Origin: Mortierella sp. BCC40632
Lineage: Eukaryota > Mortierellomycota > Mortierellomycetes > Mortierellales > Mortierellaceae
Assembly: GCA_011634665.1 (NCBI GenBank)
Contig: WAEK01000006.1
Coordinates: 949,001 to 1,013,000 of the forward strand
DNA: 64,000 bases
Direction of reading: 5' to 3'
Shown: positions 48,002-59,807 of the stretch, one piece after another
Numbering within the stretch: position 1 is the stretch's first letter
Layout of the letters: the number at the start of each line of letters is the position of its first letter
The notes under the pieces: model-generated
Databases searched by the model: none
The model's input: the letters and a program-made list of their open reading frames with translations, nothing else
Told to the model about the DNA's origin: nothing
Made by a program: the position numbers and the translations under genes

Positions 48002-49182
48002 CCTTTTCTCTCTCTCTTTGCCTGCGATTCTTCTTTGCCCCATCCTCTGCTTCTCATCTCTTTACTTTTATACCATTTCTTGTTCGGTTCTTGTACATAT
48101 GTTCTTTTTGTTTGCGCCGTTTCTTTCTCTTTTGCTGTTCGATCCTGACCACCGCGTTCCGCAATTGTATTACTCTTGGATTCCGCCATGGACATTTCTC
48201 TTCCTCTCCCTCTCTCCTTCCCTCTCTCTCTCTTTCTCCCTTCATTTCGTTTTCTTTCTTTCCTTCTCTATCCTCTCTTTCTTTCTTCTTTTCTTCTCTA
48301 TCCTCTCTTTCATTTCTGTTTCTTGCTTTCTTTCCTCTTTCCTTTTTTCAAGTTTTCTCTTTGATGTTGAAATTCTGCGTTTATCCTTATTGTACTTGTA
48401 CCCTGTACAATGGCTTTAACCTCTCCTGGAATAACGCATCAATCTTTCAATATCCTAAAGGCTAGCTTTTTTTACTATAACCTCTTTTTCTTTCCAAACT
48501 AGCTCCATCAAATCCCCATTCTCGACTCGACTATCGAGTTTTCCCCCTTAGCATGATCGATGACGGCTCAACTATTTCTCTCTCTCTCTCTCTCTCTCTC
48601 CATACCTTTCTTTTTTTTTCAAAATCTCAGTTGACTGGGTTTTTTTGTCAGCCCCCTCCCCCTTCCTCCTCGTCCTCTTACTCTTACTCTTCATCTTCTT
48701 CTTCCCCTTTTCCTTCTTCCTCTTTCCCTTTTCCTTCTTCTTTCCTCTCTTTTTCATCCTCTTCCAATATTCCTTCTCTTCCACCTCTCTGTCTCTTTCC
48801 CTCATCCTCTTCATCATTTGAATTTTCTACGTATCCTTACCGCCATAATAAGCACTGTTCGATTCTCTTTGGTCGAGGTCTTTAGTTCTTTTTTTTTTTT
48901 TTTTTGGCCCGTGTTGAGGTTCGTAGTTAATTGTCTCCAAGAACCACCCTCAAAAGTCTTCCTCTGCCACTTTCCCTAAACAGATACTCCAAAGTGCTTG
49001 AAGATTAAGAATAACCCCCCAATAAAACAACAACAACAACTAAACAACCAATCTTAGGGTTATTTGGATTTCTAATGCCAAACCTGCTTATCTTTCCTTC
49101 CCTCTACCCTCTCCTTGTCTTGGGTCATTGCTACCTAGTGCTCGCACAGTTGTTTTTGCTTTTATGATTTCCTCCGCTTTTA

Positions 49183-49276
<94 letters not shown>

Positions 49277-49289
49277 TTTTTTTTTTTTT
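47650..49289. other. Convergent intergenic region, T/C-rich
   Basis: This 1.6-kb gap lies between the 3' ends of the decapping-activator gene and the minus-strand kelch gene. It is dominated by pyrimidines: a 41-nt poly-T (47961-48001), CT-rich 48190-48360, a CT run (48578-48601) and, next to the kelch stop codon, an ATT triplet run. Frames through it are low-complexity only. Confidence 0.6.
47961..48001 (+). repeat. Poly-T tract, 41 nt
   Basis: The longest homopolymer in the window, in the 3' region of the decapping-activator gene. Confidence 0.95.
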
Positions 49290-49291
49290 TT
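49183..49291 (+). repeat. (ATT)n microsatellite plus poly-T next to the kelch stop codon
   Basis: About 31 ATT triplets (49183-49275) followed by a run of T to 49291. It lies directly downstream of the minus-strand kelch gene, whose stop codon is within the first bases of the tract. On the minus strand a different frame would read the triplets as poly-asparagine. Confidence 0.95.
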
Positions 49292-51381
49292 ACGGGAATG
49301 GTTGAGATAATTTGTTCTGTATGATCTGTGGAGATCGGTAGTTTGATGGCTGCATTTCACCCTCAGGCGATGAAACAATAGGCATGTATGGACTGGTGGG
49401 TGGTGGAGTATATGAAGACTGCTTTTGTGGTAATTCTTGCCACAACTGCTGTTGCGAATGCTGTTGCGAATGCCGCTGTAACAGTTGTTGTGATGGTCGG
49501 TATTGTGGTTGTTGTGCTTCTTCCCAGAGCTGCTGTTGAGGCTGCTGTGATGGCTGCTGTTGCGGATGCCGCTGTAAAACATTTTGCAATGGTCGATATT
49601 GTGGGTGTTGTGCTTCTTGTTGTGCCTCTTCCCAGAGTTGCTGTGGCGACTGCTGTTGCGGATGCCGCAGTAATGGCTGTTGTGCTGGTCGCTGTTGCAC
49701 CGAGTGTTGCTGTTTAAGCTGGTACCACTTTGATTGCGAATCCTGTCGTTTGTATGGAGGGTCATCAGCGTCAATGATGGGCGAGATACACTGCGATTGT
49801 AGTGGGCCGTGCTTTCTACGAGAGAGCAACTGTTTTCTCTTGATGATGAATACAATTGCACCGACGATGCCAAGTCCACCTAGACAACCCAGAACGATAC
49901 CGATGACCGTAGATATCGAGAGTCCGGTAGATTGAGAGTTTGGGAGATTAGGGTTGCCTTTGTCACCGGAGTTTGAGTATATTCCAGGAGTGTAGTGGGT
50001 GAGATACTTATTTGTATTGAGATCGTAGAGGATAGCAGGCTCCGAAGTAGTACCGTTACTATCTATGCCTAAGCACAAATTAAAGACGAAAGGGTGAGGA
50101 AGAAAAACAAATGCCCTTTAGTTTTTGAAATGATCCATTCTTACGCTACTCTTGGACAGTATGGCTGATGTTCATACCTCCCCAAGATAAAAGGGTTGAA
50201 TTGATAATAGTACAAGCTTGGAGACCGATGGAGTTGATTCGCGGCTGGCCATTCGACCATTCCAACTTTTCTATATCAAGGATATACATGTCCTTCAGAA
50301 CCTCTTTCACTCCCACGGCATCCTTGCTTTGGCCACCAAAGACAACAAGTCTCTTTCCATCTTCATCTAGTTATACAGTATGATTGTTTGGTTGAGGGAG
50401 TCAACGGTTAGTACAATGGAATGACCTATACATGGCAACCGGCACTCTAATTTTGTCAAAACTAACCTATGGCCATGCAGAACTCGCCTCGAGGCGAGGG
50501 TGGAGTACCAGTAGTAGCCTGCGAAAGGAAATCAATGGGTCTTAGTAAGTATGAGAAGAGAGCAGACGGGGCGCAACACAAAGCTGTGCACGGGTAGAAG
50601 TTTCAGTGTAAATGTCACACACCATCTTCTCCCATTTTCTATCTTGTGGATCAAAGTGCCAAAGAGTACTTGTGGCAGGAGTCTTCTCGTCCACTGGCCA
50701 TCCACCAAAGTAAAAGATACCCCTTCTCGTGGGAGACCAGACAGCTCGATAAGATAATATCCCACGCATCCCATTTTCAGGGATAGGAAATTGACCGAAG
50801 CTGTAACCAAGATTATCGTCATCCAGCGAAAGGAGAATCATCTCTGTCTGATTCATGGCTCCTCCGGCGATATAGATAAAGCCTGTGGTCGGGTCTGTTA
50901 CAGCCTGGAGACTACGGTTGAAGCCTGGAACTGGAATCAAAGTTCGACTCCAGCTGTTTCTATTCATCCTATATTGAAAAATGGCCATCTCAGAACCAGC
51001 TTCATCAAAGCTAAAAAGGAACTCTCCATCGCGAGAAGCCGCAGCGGAGAATCGCCATTGTTTAGGTAGCGTGGAGAGAGGTTGGTAGATCGGCCGGGAA
51101 GCGGGCCAGAAGACGGAGAGGTCGATGTAAAAGAACTGGCTTATGCCAGTTTCGTTTTTTTGAGTGCCTGATACGATGTAAAACTTGTTCCCGATTCGAG
51201 CATACGCTGGTCCTATCGTGAGTACAGGTTGGGATCTGTACTGTGCATCCACGAGAGAATGGGGTTGAAGATGAAAAGATCCAAGGAGGAATAGAGCACT
51301 GATGACTTTCTTGTAGAGAAAAGATCGCATTTGGGGCTGATGATGGACCATTTGGGATGACATTCGGCTTTTCCTCTGCAT
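49290..51381 (-). CDS. Kelch-repeat single-pass membrane protein
   Basis: Four exons (51381-50623, 50518-50467, 50366-50178, 50068-49290) give 592 residues. The first 45 residues contain a signal peptide (VISALFLLGSFHLQPHSLVDA). The first ATG at 51381 adds 17 polar residues, and an in-frame ATG at 51330 would be an equally good start. The extracellular part has kelch/galactose-oxidase-like repeats (IGNKFYIVSGTQK, GFIYIAGGAMN, RGIFYFGGWPVD, KRLVVFGGQSKD), enough for a beta-propeller. A transmembrane helix follows at about residues 383-408 (STVIGIVLGCLGGLGIVGAI). The cytoplasmic tail is very rich in Gln, Pro and His with repeated QQLWEEAQQ units. A related pseudogene lies at 21382-23501. Surface sensing or binding is plausible but no ligand is known. 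Confidence 0.82.
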
Positions 51382-52766
51382 TTTAATGCAGAGCAGGATG
51401 TCAATGCAAGTGGAATCCGCTAATGGTCACCATGGACCGGACCGAAGGGGTTCTCTGTTATCCTTGGTTCACCCTCCGCTTACGAGCCGTTGACCGTTGG
51501 CTCCTCTCTATTCTCCCTCCTCTCTCTCTCTCTCTCTCTCCTCTTTAATTTGCTCTCGACTACTTTTCCTTCACCAATGCCCTGTTGTACCCGAGGGCGT
51601 TCGAATGTTGTGAGCAAGTGCACCCTGCAAAATATGCAAGCGAATCATTGGCCATGCACAGTCTCACGTTGTGGCGGCCCCATGCCCTGGAAACATACGA
51701 TCCGGTTTTATGGAGGTTTGGCTCTTTAGGAAGACCTCATATGAGATTTACACTACCCTAGACAGCCTCCATCCCTGACACCATGAGTCTGACCTAATAG
51801 ATTGAATCCTCCGCTTGACTCTTGGCAATTCGTTTTCTGCGACGTTTAGAACATTCTCAAGAAGGTTGTTTACGTAGATCGAACAGCAATGTAGCAATGC
51901 AGCAAACACTATGCAGCAAAGATCAACAAAAAATGATAAATATCATGTCCGGTACCTTGGTAGTTCTCATAGTCCACGCGTTGTCACTGTTGTTGTTCTT
52001 GTTGTTGTTGTGACTTAAATCTCCCTCTTGTCTCTTCAAGCCATGCAAAGAAAACAGTGCTGGCCCTTCGTTCATCGCTCTCTGGCGAATGTGATCGATA
52101 GGCGACATCCATCGATGTCAATCGAAGACCTACACCACACACTCCATGGACAAGACGACATGTCAAATTGGTGGAGAGAGAGCTCAAAACACTGCGCACC
52201 TTCCTTAGTCATAAATGGCGCTCCGTGCCTAGCATATCCTCGCAGCGTGCATATCGAATCGCTCTGTCCGTGTTCAAGAATAGGGATTCGGAGAAGTTTT
52301 CTGGCTTTTGTGTCTCCAGGGGGTTCAGGTTCTATGCAACGGTGCTCTCCTTCGTCTTATCGTGCAGAATCTAAGGTTGCACTCTCCGGTGGATTGGTTT
52401 GGCATGAAAAGAAAAAAGGAAACGCGCCGTCTTCAAGGTGCCTTTGTGTCCATTTTCGAAAGGAAAAAAAGTATCTAGAAGGTAAAGCCGTTGCACTCGG
52501 CTCTTTTTCTTACTCACCCATACTCAACAAAGAGTTAACCTCGGTTAACAATAAAAGGCCTTGACAACTGAAAGATCTTCTTCTCGAAGTTGATACCTGC
52601 CTTCCTAGTGATACCTGCCTTTCTCCGACACGTACACTTACGCCTGAATCCCTTTCCTACTCAACCTCCCTCCTTCCTTCTTCTCCCTCTACCCATTCTC
52701 CCTTACTCTTTCTCATTACCCTCGACTTTTATCAATACTCGGAAACAAAACGAAAAGACCTACGCG
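51382..52766. other. Divergent promoter region, kelch gene / NAGLU gene
   Basis: This 1.4-kb stretch lies between the start codons of the minus-strand kelch gene and the plus-strand alpha-N-acetylglucosaminidase gene. It holds a CT run near 51523-51540 and a CT-rich leader just before the NAGLU ATG. A 178-codon plus frame at 52028-52564 has no recognisable domain and is not called. Confidence 0.45.
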
Positions 52767-55482
52767 ATGGTGGTCATTCGAATGAAGTCCATCTCCTGGA
52801 CTTCCATTGGAGTTGCCGCCTTGGCAATCCTGAATGTCTTGGCTCCCGGTGGCATGGTGGCAATGGCACAGTCGTCGCCCTCTGTCGAGCCTCTGAACAG
52901 CCTCGTTCGACGACTCTTCCCAAAATCCTATCATGGAGTCTTTGATTTCCAGCTGGTCTCGAAAATCACTCCACCCACAGCCCAGAACAAGTACGACGTT
53001 TATCGTGTTTCGAACAAAGGTGGTCCAAAGACTTCAATCTTGATCGAAGGCACATCGCTCTCGGCTCTTGGTCGTGGTCTCAAGTACTATTTAGACCAGG
53101 CTGTTGAAGTTGAACTTCTCTGGAGCGGCAATCGTTTCGATGAACTCCCTCGGAATCCGCCTCGTGTCCCTGACCTTGAATTGGATACCAACAAGACTGT
53201 AACAAACGGTCATGTGCGTGGAAGTCTTGTACCATGGAGACACTACACGAACGTTGTTTCGTTTGGTTACCAGTTCGTTTTCTGGGATTGGAAACGATGG
53301 GAGCGGGAAATTGGTAAGTCCAGCTTCACGTTATTTAAGAGCGTCCTGTGGTGGCTGTATATCAAGATTTGTATTGACAGTCCCTATCCCACCAACATAC
53401 CTTAGACTGGATGATGCTCAATGGTATCAACATGCTTCCTGCGATGGTCGGCCAAGAGTATGTTTTCCGTGAATTTTACCGTAGTTTGGGTCTTACCAAC
53501 GAGGATGTTGATAGCTTTTTGACAGGACCAGCGTTCATGCCCTGGCAACGAATGGGAAATCTCCAAGGCTCCTGGAACCATGACCTTTTGAACAGCAGCG
53601 CAGCGAATGAGCTTGTTTACAAAAACAAATGGATTGACAAGCAATGGGAACTTCAAAAGTTGATTTTGGCTCGTCTTCAAGCCTTTGATATCAAGGCCAT
53701 CCTTCCCACTTTCCAGGCCTTTGTTCCTCGTGCCCTGGAGAAGAAGTTCCCTGAGGCGGTCTTCAAGAACTCGAGCCAATGGTCTTACTTCCCAACAGAA
53801 TACACCAGCGTCACCTATGTGAAGCAAACGGACCCGCTGTTCGCAACACTCTTGTCCAAGTTCTTGACACTGCAACAAAAGTTGAACGGAGGCTTCCAAT
53901 CGCATTTCTACCTTTTGGATCTCTACAACGAGTTGACCCCAGACTGTGAGACCTCCCAATGTCTCACAGATACAACAGTCAGCGTCACCAATGCCCTTCA
54001 CAGCGTCGACAAGGAAGCTGTCTGGGTGATGCAAGGTTGGTTCTTGCAGAACGCTACATTCTGGACTCCAGATGCTTCGAAAGCATACTTTGAAGGAATC
54101 CGAAAAGCAAATGGTTCTGCTTTCATCATCGATCTTGCTGCGGACACTTTGCCCAGCTGGAAAACAACTGAGGGCTTTTATGGAAATGATTGGGGCTGGA
54201 GCATGTAAGCTTGCGGGTGCTCAGCAGATGACATTCTTCTTAGGAGTATTTGTCACGCGATTTTTTCTTCTTTTCTTCCTACTAATACTTGATGGTATTC
54301 ATTCTTAGGATCAACAATTTTGGAGCTGCTCAGGGATTGTACGGCCATCTCCCATCCCTTCTAACATCTCCTTTCGAGGTATTCCAAAAGTATCACAACA
54401 ACTTTAAGGGTATCGGTGTAGCCGCTGAAGGAATCAACAACAACGAGTACATCTACAACACTGTATTCGAGTTGGCCTGGCATGATCCTAATTCGGCTAT
54501 TGATGGAGCTTCACACCTCGAGAGATTTATCCGCCGTCGTTACGGTGCCTCAAGAGTTACTCCTTTGGTCAAAGATGCTTGGAATAAGCTTAGAGAGACC
54601 GTTTGGAATTGTCCAAACTCGCAACCCTCCCAGAGCAAGTCGTACATCGAAAAAATGCCCTCATTGTACATGAACACGACCAGCTGGTTGGGAACCGTTT
54701 TTTGGTACGACAAGACAACCGTCGTCCAAGCCTGGGATCAATTGGTTCGAGCTGCACTTCTAGAGCAACGTGGAAAGGTCCCAGACTCTTTTGAGTTTGA
54801 CCTTGTAGACACCACGCGCGAAGTTCTGATGGCAACGGTCCTCGAAGGCCTTCAAAAGCGACTAGTTGCGGGATATGAGGCGAATGATGTGAAGAAGGTC
54901 CGAGCAGAAGGCCGTCGTATTGTTTCCTTGATCCGTGATGCGGATCGATTGTTGAACACTAGTCCATACTTTTCCTTTGGTGCCTTTGTCAAGGAGGCCA
55001 AGGACTCGATAGATCCTGTCCGCCGCGGCCGTTGGGAACCCCAGGTTTCCTTTGAGAGCAATTTGACCCCAGGTAGATCTGGATCTGGACCTACCAAGGC
55101 TGGCTACCAACACTTTTTGGAGTCCAATGCCCGAAACCTTTTGACATGGTGGGGACCTAAGGGATCGGGTCCACCAGGAGCTTTGCCAGACTATGCGTCC
55201 AAGCAATGGGGTGGCTTGCTGACTTCGTACTATCTTCCACGATGGACTCTGTTCATCAGTCAGCTCGAGGAGTCCGTTATTGCCAAGAAGCCCTGGGACA
55301 GAGATGCGTACCTGACACAGGCACTGGCCCGGGAAGCCAAGTGGCAAGCCGAGGTCTGGGGTCGTCGCCCCGGCGAAACATGGGTGACGAATGGACAGGA
55401 GTCGGTCGAGGTGGTTCGTGAGATTTGGGAACGCTGGGGCAAGCTTGCGTTCGAGATTGCGGCGACCTCTGGCAAGAAATAG
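52767..55482 (+). CDS. Alpha-N-acetylglucosaminidase (GH89, NAGLU-like), secreted
   Basis: Three exons, 52767-53313, 53406-54204 and 54309-55482, give 839 residues. The enzyme removes terminal alpha-linked N-acetylglucosamine; the animal enzyme acts in lysosomal heparan sulfate breakdown. The N-terminus has a signal peptide (ISWTSIGVAALAILNVLAPG) ending near AMAQ. The family core is clear: DWMMLNGINMLPAMVGQEYV, then MPWQRMGNLQGSW, the first catalytic Glu in LYNELTPD (about residue 358) and the second in VAAEGINNNEYIYN (about residue 487). These correspond to E316 and E446 of the human enzyme. Length is a little above the human 743 residues. In a fungus without heparan sulfate the substrate is unknown; exogenous glycans or its own GlcNAc-containing polymers are possible. 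Confidence 0.93.
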
Positions 55483-56949
55483 ATCTTGAGTGTCGGTCAG
55501 TCTATCCTTTAGATAGTTAGCTAGGCAAAAATCCCATTTGATTTGACTTTTTTAAAAAGTTTTTACCCTCAAAAGCTCTTTCAAGTCACAGTCCCCTTCT
55601 CTTGGCTCAGATGATGGAAGATCGATACACATTCATCTCAATTTCGAATCCAGGCGCCACCAGTGTTTGGTTTTTCAGCTTCAATGTGAGTGGTTTTGGT
55701 ATCTTCGATTAACTGACGAGATTTAATTTGACTTATCAGTACAAAACAAGGAACATGGTAACAAAAACGAATGGTCTGCAAAAAAAAAAACTTTTTATCG
55801 AGAGTTGGTTTGGACAGTTGCTAGTGGGCGAAGACTTTTCTCTCTTGGCCTCGTCTGACTGTCTACTAATCCAAAATAAGTTGACAATGCTCTTATTTGC
55901 TTTCCATGACGCAAATTCCAGCAGATGGCGGTTCTTGATCGATGTTTTGACATGTAGTTCCAGAATGAGTCGCCTGAAATCGATGTAGGCTGCTTGGTCA
56001 CGGTTGATAAATGGAAATGTTCACTGAACGTTGTGGTCGAAATGTTGCTTGCCCTAGCGAGTCGACCCTGTTTTCCCTGTCGCGACATGAAGAAAATACA
56101 AAGCAAATGGAAGGAGAGCGTAGTAAAGACGGAATTGTAGCAAACTGATCGAAGGAATCGATCATAATGAGTGCGGATGAAATTTCAGATAGAACGAGAA
56201 GTGCGAAGACTTGGGGAAGAGAAGCTGTTGAGGGCCTCTGCGGTGTAAATAAACACTCCGACATCGAAGGATTCAAAAGTAATATTACTTTGAACGTTTG
56301 GCTGCTACAAACCTCAGTGTTATTTATGCTGTTGAATCTTGATATTTCCCTTGACATGGCCTCCGGCACTGCTCCTTTGATTACCCTTTGGCGTTGATCC
56401 TTGATGTGGTTCATTAGCGATGTCCCTTTGTTGAAGTTAGGGCGCTGCCCGACTTCCATATTTTACTTTAAAAAAATACATGGAAAGGATTCATTCATCA
56501 GTTTAAAGGTGCTCATGCAGCTCACTGCTTTCAAAGCTGCAAACTAAAATGGTCTCACCAATCTTCTTGTACCCATGCTTCTTCACCTCTTCTTAATTTT
56601 TTATGATGCTACCATTCTCGTTGGTCTAAGTAGCATACTTTGATCCTTTGCTTTACTTCTTTTGATTCATCCTTACCTTTTTGTCGTCCCACCTCATTTC
56701 TCATTCACTCCATGGCGACCTCGATCTTTTACAACTCTCTTCACGTGTAAAAAGAGCTTGCACCTACCCAGCATTTAGCGCCGACGCACACCTCAATTTG
56801 CAAGCATTACCACAAGACTTACCGCAGACTTCCGTAAAGTTATGGCTTTGACCCATTTGACTATACTTAAAGGGATAATGATGTTTACATGGACTAATTT
56901 GGGACCAATTCGCTTCAATTCTCTCCTAACTCCATACTAGATATTAAAT
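55483..56949. other. Intergenic region; one possible small minus-strand gene
   Basis: Downstream of the GH89 gene, 1.5 kb without a confident gene. A weak two-exon minus-strand model is listed separately. Confidence 0.4.
55795..56459 (-). CDS. Possible small protein of unknown function
   Basis: An ATG at 56459 opens a frame of 49 codons (MEVGQRPNFNKGTSLMNHIK…) that ends at a GTTTGT donor (exon 56459-56313). Joining to an acceptor at 56077 (exon 56076-55795, starting GKQGRLARAS) keeps the frame and gives 142 residues. The first exon has coding-like composition; the second is less convincing. No family is recognised. It could equally be chance. Confidence 0.22.
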
Positions 56950-57090
56950 ATGCAGTTCAAATATTTTGTTATCCTCTCCGCCGTCTTGACGTTCGTGGCC
57001 ACTACTCCTATACCCAACCTCGATCTCATAGACAATGTTGGTGTTGACGGCGTTGATCTTAATGTTGATGCTCCCATCACCTTTGACTGA
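56950..57090 (+). CDS. Tiny secreted peptide ORF (46 residues), possibly truncated
   Basis: An ATG at 56950 starts a 46-codon frame: a clean signal peptide (MQFKYFVILSAVLTFVATT) followed by a Val/Asp-rich stretch of NVGVDGVDLNVDAP type, ending in TGA at 57088. In the same frame after the stop come NAVDVLGDAPCP and a second stop, which continues the same VD-rich style. The original protein may have been longer and cut by a nonsense change, or the peptide may be complete. It is too short for family assignment. Confidence 0.4.
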   Translation: MQFKYFVILSAVLTFVATTPIPNLDLIDNVGVDGVDLNVDAPITFD

Positions 57091-57754
57091 AATGCCGTCG
57101 ATGTCCTTGGCGATGCCCCTTGTCCCTAGATTGTCCTGGTGTTGACTAGGACCAAGGTTGTTGGCTCTTAACAGGGATGTCTTAGGGTCAGGAGAACTTG
57201 ATTGGATATCAGCGTTATCGTAAATGGGAATTTTATGCTCGACAACGGGAGACTTGAGTTACATCCAGGCCAAACCGTTTCTCCTCTCCCACTTCTCTCC
57301 CGCAGTGCCTATATTAATAGATCCAATGATCTCGATTTTTTTTTTTTTTTTTTTTGGTGTTGGGATAAAGCTGATTTTGCAGGTAGAGATTCGAGAAGAG
57401 TGTCAACATCTGGTTGTACTATGAGTTCAGTACCTGAGAGTTTGGAATAGAGCTCTCGAGCTACTATAAACTTTTCGTTAGTGTTGGTTATTCAGTTTTC
57501 TATATCCGAGTTGTCCAAAGGCGGAACCTGTCTCTGTTTTCGACGCTCGATGAAGGATTAAAAGATATACTTGGTGCATCTTTCTCATTGCTCTCTCCAT
57601 CAAGTGCCAGATCTGACTATGTATAGTTGAAAGTCTTCGTCTACTATATTTTGAATGCATACCTCAATATCTCGGGTAGTAGGATTAGTCGCGTAGTGAT
57701 TAGAACCGAAGAGCGGTTTACTGTGGTTAAACCAAATGACTTTTAACCGGCTCC

Positions 57755-57799
<45 letters not shown>

Positions 57800-59807
57800 G
57801 GTTCGATAGAACAGAGTTTGAGGTAGAGTGGGGTTCGATAGAGCAGAGTTTGAGGGAGAGTAGGATTTTAAGTTAGAAAAGTGAGTAACAACTTCTAACC
57901 CGGACCTCTCTTCAGGAAAAGGACTGTTAGCATCGCCAATCTCGAAACAACAGGGAGATGCAAGATCATCTGCCAAAGCCGAGTTTACCATCCAAACGAC
58001 AGGCCAGAATCGCCTTTGGTGATGGGAGTATTTATACCATGTAACGGTGGAGCGAGTGGCACGCATCTCGCGCTGGAGAGACTATGCCAGATAGTTAAGA
58101 AAGGCGTATGATATGTATCGGCTAATTGCTGCTTGATAAGGAATTTCTGTGTGTCTCGTTGACGAGTACGTACAGCACATCGCAGCGATGCTGTCTCTAT
58201 GGCCAAAGCACGGAGGAGAACAAGGGATCGATCGTTTTCAAGGCAGATTCTCTTAACGACAAGTTCAGCAGCAAGTGCAGGATATGCCAGCGCAAGAGTC
58301 TTAAATGATCCAATATGCGACTGCGATGCCAATAGAGCTCAGAACATGAAGATGGCGGTAAACCGTTGGCTATCTACGACGGAGTGGCCATGGTTCCTGC
58401 GCCGATGTAAGTAGGATCTTCCCAATTTCAAAACCGAGTGCGGAGCTCGACAGTATCTTTCCTTTTCAGTAAAACGCAGAAGCAAGCCAACTCATTACTT
58501 TCCCTCTTTTATATTTTTATATACTTTTGCCTATCAAGCCTAACGGCTGTATGACCCAATAAAGGATCTCAGCCTGATAAAACGTTTAGATGATCATTCT
58601 TGAGATGGAGTTTTGGAGAGAGACACGGGAAAGAGAGCCCGAGCCCAGCATAGTTACTGGCATGGGCATCCTCGGAGAGTCATACCAGCTCGAGAGAATG
58701 AACTAAAGCGGCGCAAGCGTGCAGTAAAAAACAAAAAACAAAAAAAAATATGGCGGCAGATAGAAGGCGAATGCCGAGGATTGTGCATAAATTGGCCAGG
58801 GTGACAGAAAAAGGCGGCGCTTCGATTAGCTGGACGACTGTCCAGGGTAAAATTGATCCTGTGGACAGGATGGGCCCAGTATCAACATGAAAGAGGGGGG
58901 AGATGAGGCATAAGCAGTCGCACCGAGGAAAAAAGCGTGGGAGGAGGCGCAGGGCATGGAACGATAGACTTGGGACGAGGGGGCGGCGTATATTGGTGCG
59001 ACAGGATAGTGCATGAGGGTAATTAAACGGGATAGGACCAGGAAAGGGCACGCGAACCCTATTTGTCTGACCGACCAACAGCTTACGGTCCTGGGTTTGG
59101 AACGGCTTTGAGGGCATTAATTGAGGTGAAGCTCGATTGACTAATCAAAACACGCAGAGGGGAATTAGGGTATGAGAGTAGTTTATGAAGGTAAGAAGTA
59201 TGAGAATATGCGAGTTTGTGGGTATGGGAGTGAGAGCGAGAGATACAAACACAGAGAGTGGGCAACGGATGGACGAGCTTGTTCCGTCTATGCTCGTTGG
59301 CTTGCGCCAAAAGTGTCTCCGTCATCTGCATGTGGTCTTTTCTCTCTTTTCCTTCATCATCATTCCTTTTTTTTTTATTTTTTTTTTTTCTCATCTTTCA
59401 TCATCCCTCATCCCTGTCCCCTCGTCCTTCCTCCTTTCCGTCTTTCTCTCTCATCCCCCCTCCCCCTCCTTCTCTTCCGTCATTGTCCCCTTCCTCTCGC
59501 CTTTGACAAGGCCGACTCCATTCATCCACCTTGGAACAACCTTCTCCACATCTAACCCTTTTTTCATCTCCTGCGCTCTTATATCCTCTTTTCACACTTC
59601 GGTAACAAATTTGCTCTATCTGGCTAACACAAAAGAGAAATCGGCCCCTTTGGACTCCCAAAAAGCGACCGTTGCATACTAATATCCTCTACCTCTTATC
59701 TCCTGCTCCTTACGCGTGCTTTCTTGCTCCCGTTCAACAAAAACAGCAGGAAAAAAAATACCCCTTCCTCCATTTCTTTCTTCATCTTCTTTTTATTGCC
59801 TTAAACA
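57091..59807. other. Intergenic / promoter region of chitin synthase
   Basis: A 2.7-kb stretch without a supported gene. It has a poly-T near 57338-57355, a (GA)n run at 57757-57796 and a CT-rich segment at 59330-59520 just before the chitin synthase start. A direct repeat of gtagggttcgatagaacagagtttgag type occurs twice around 57797-57855, immediately after the GA run. Confidence 0.5.
57757..57796 (+). repeat. (GA)n microsatellite
   Basis: A GA run of about 40 nt followed by two imperfect copies of a roughly 35-nt unit (57797-57855, core gggttcgatagaacagagtt / gggttcgatagagcagagtt). Confidence 0.9.

Noticed and set aside
47820..48885. Several long Ser/Phe/Leu-rich plus-strand frames
   Set aside because: They are translations of CT- and T-rich low-complexity DNA.
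49088..49879. 263-codon frame with a long poly-asparagine run
   Set aside because: It overlaps the kelch gene tail in another frame and owes its length to the ATT microsatellite.
52028..52564. 178-codon plus-strand ORF upstream of the GH89 gene
   Set aside because: No recognisable motif and unusual composition; it lies in the promoter/leader region of a well-supported gene.
57985..58332. 115-codon minus-strand frame (LALAYPALAAELVVKRIC…)
   Set aside because: Starts at TTG, has no upstream exon in frame and no domain; coding is possible but unsupported.
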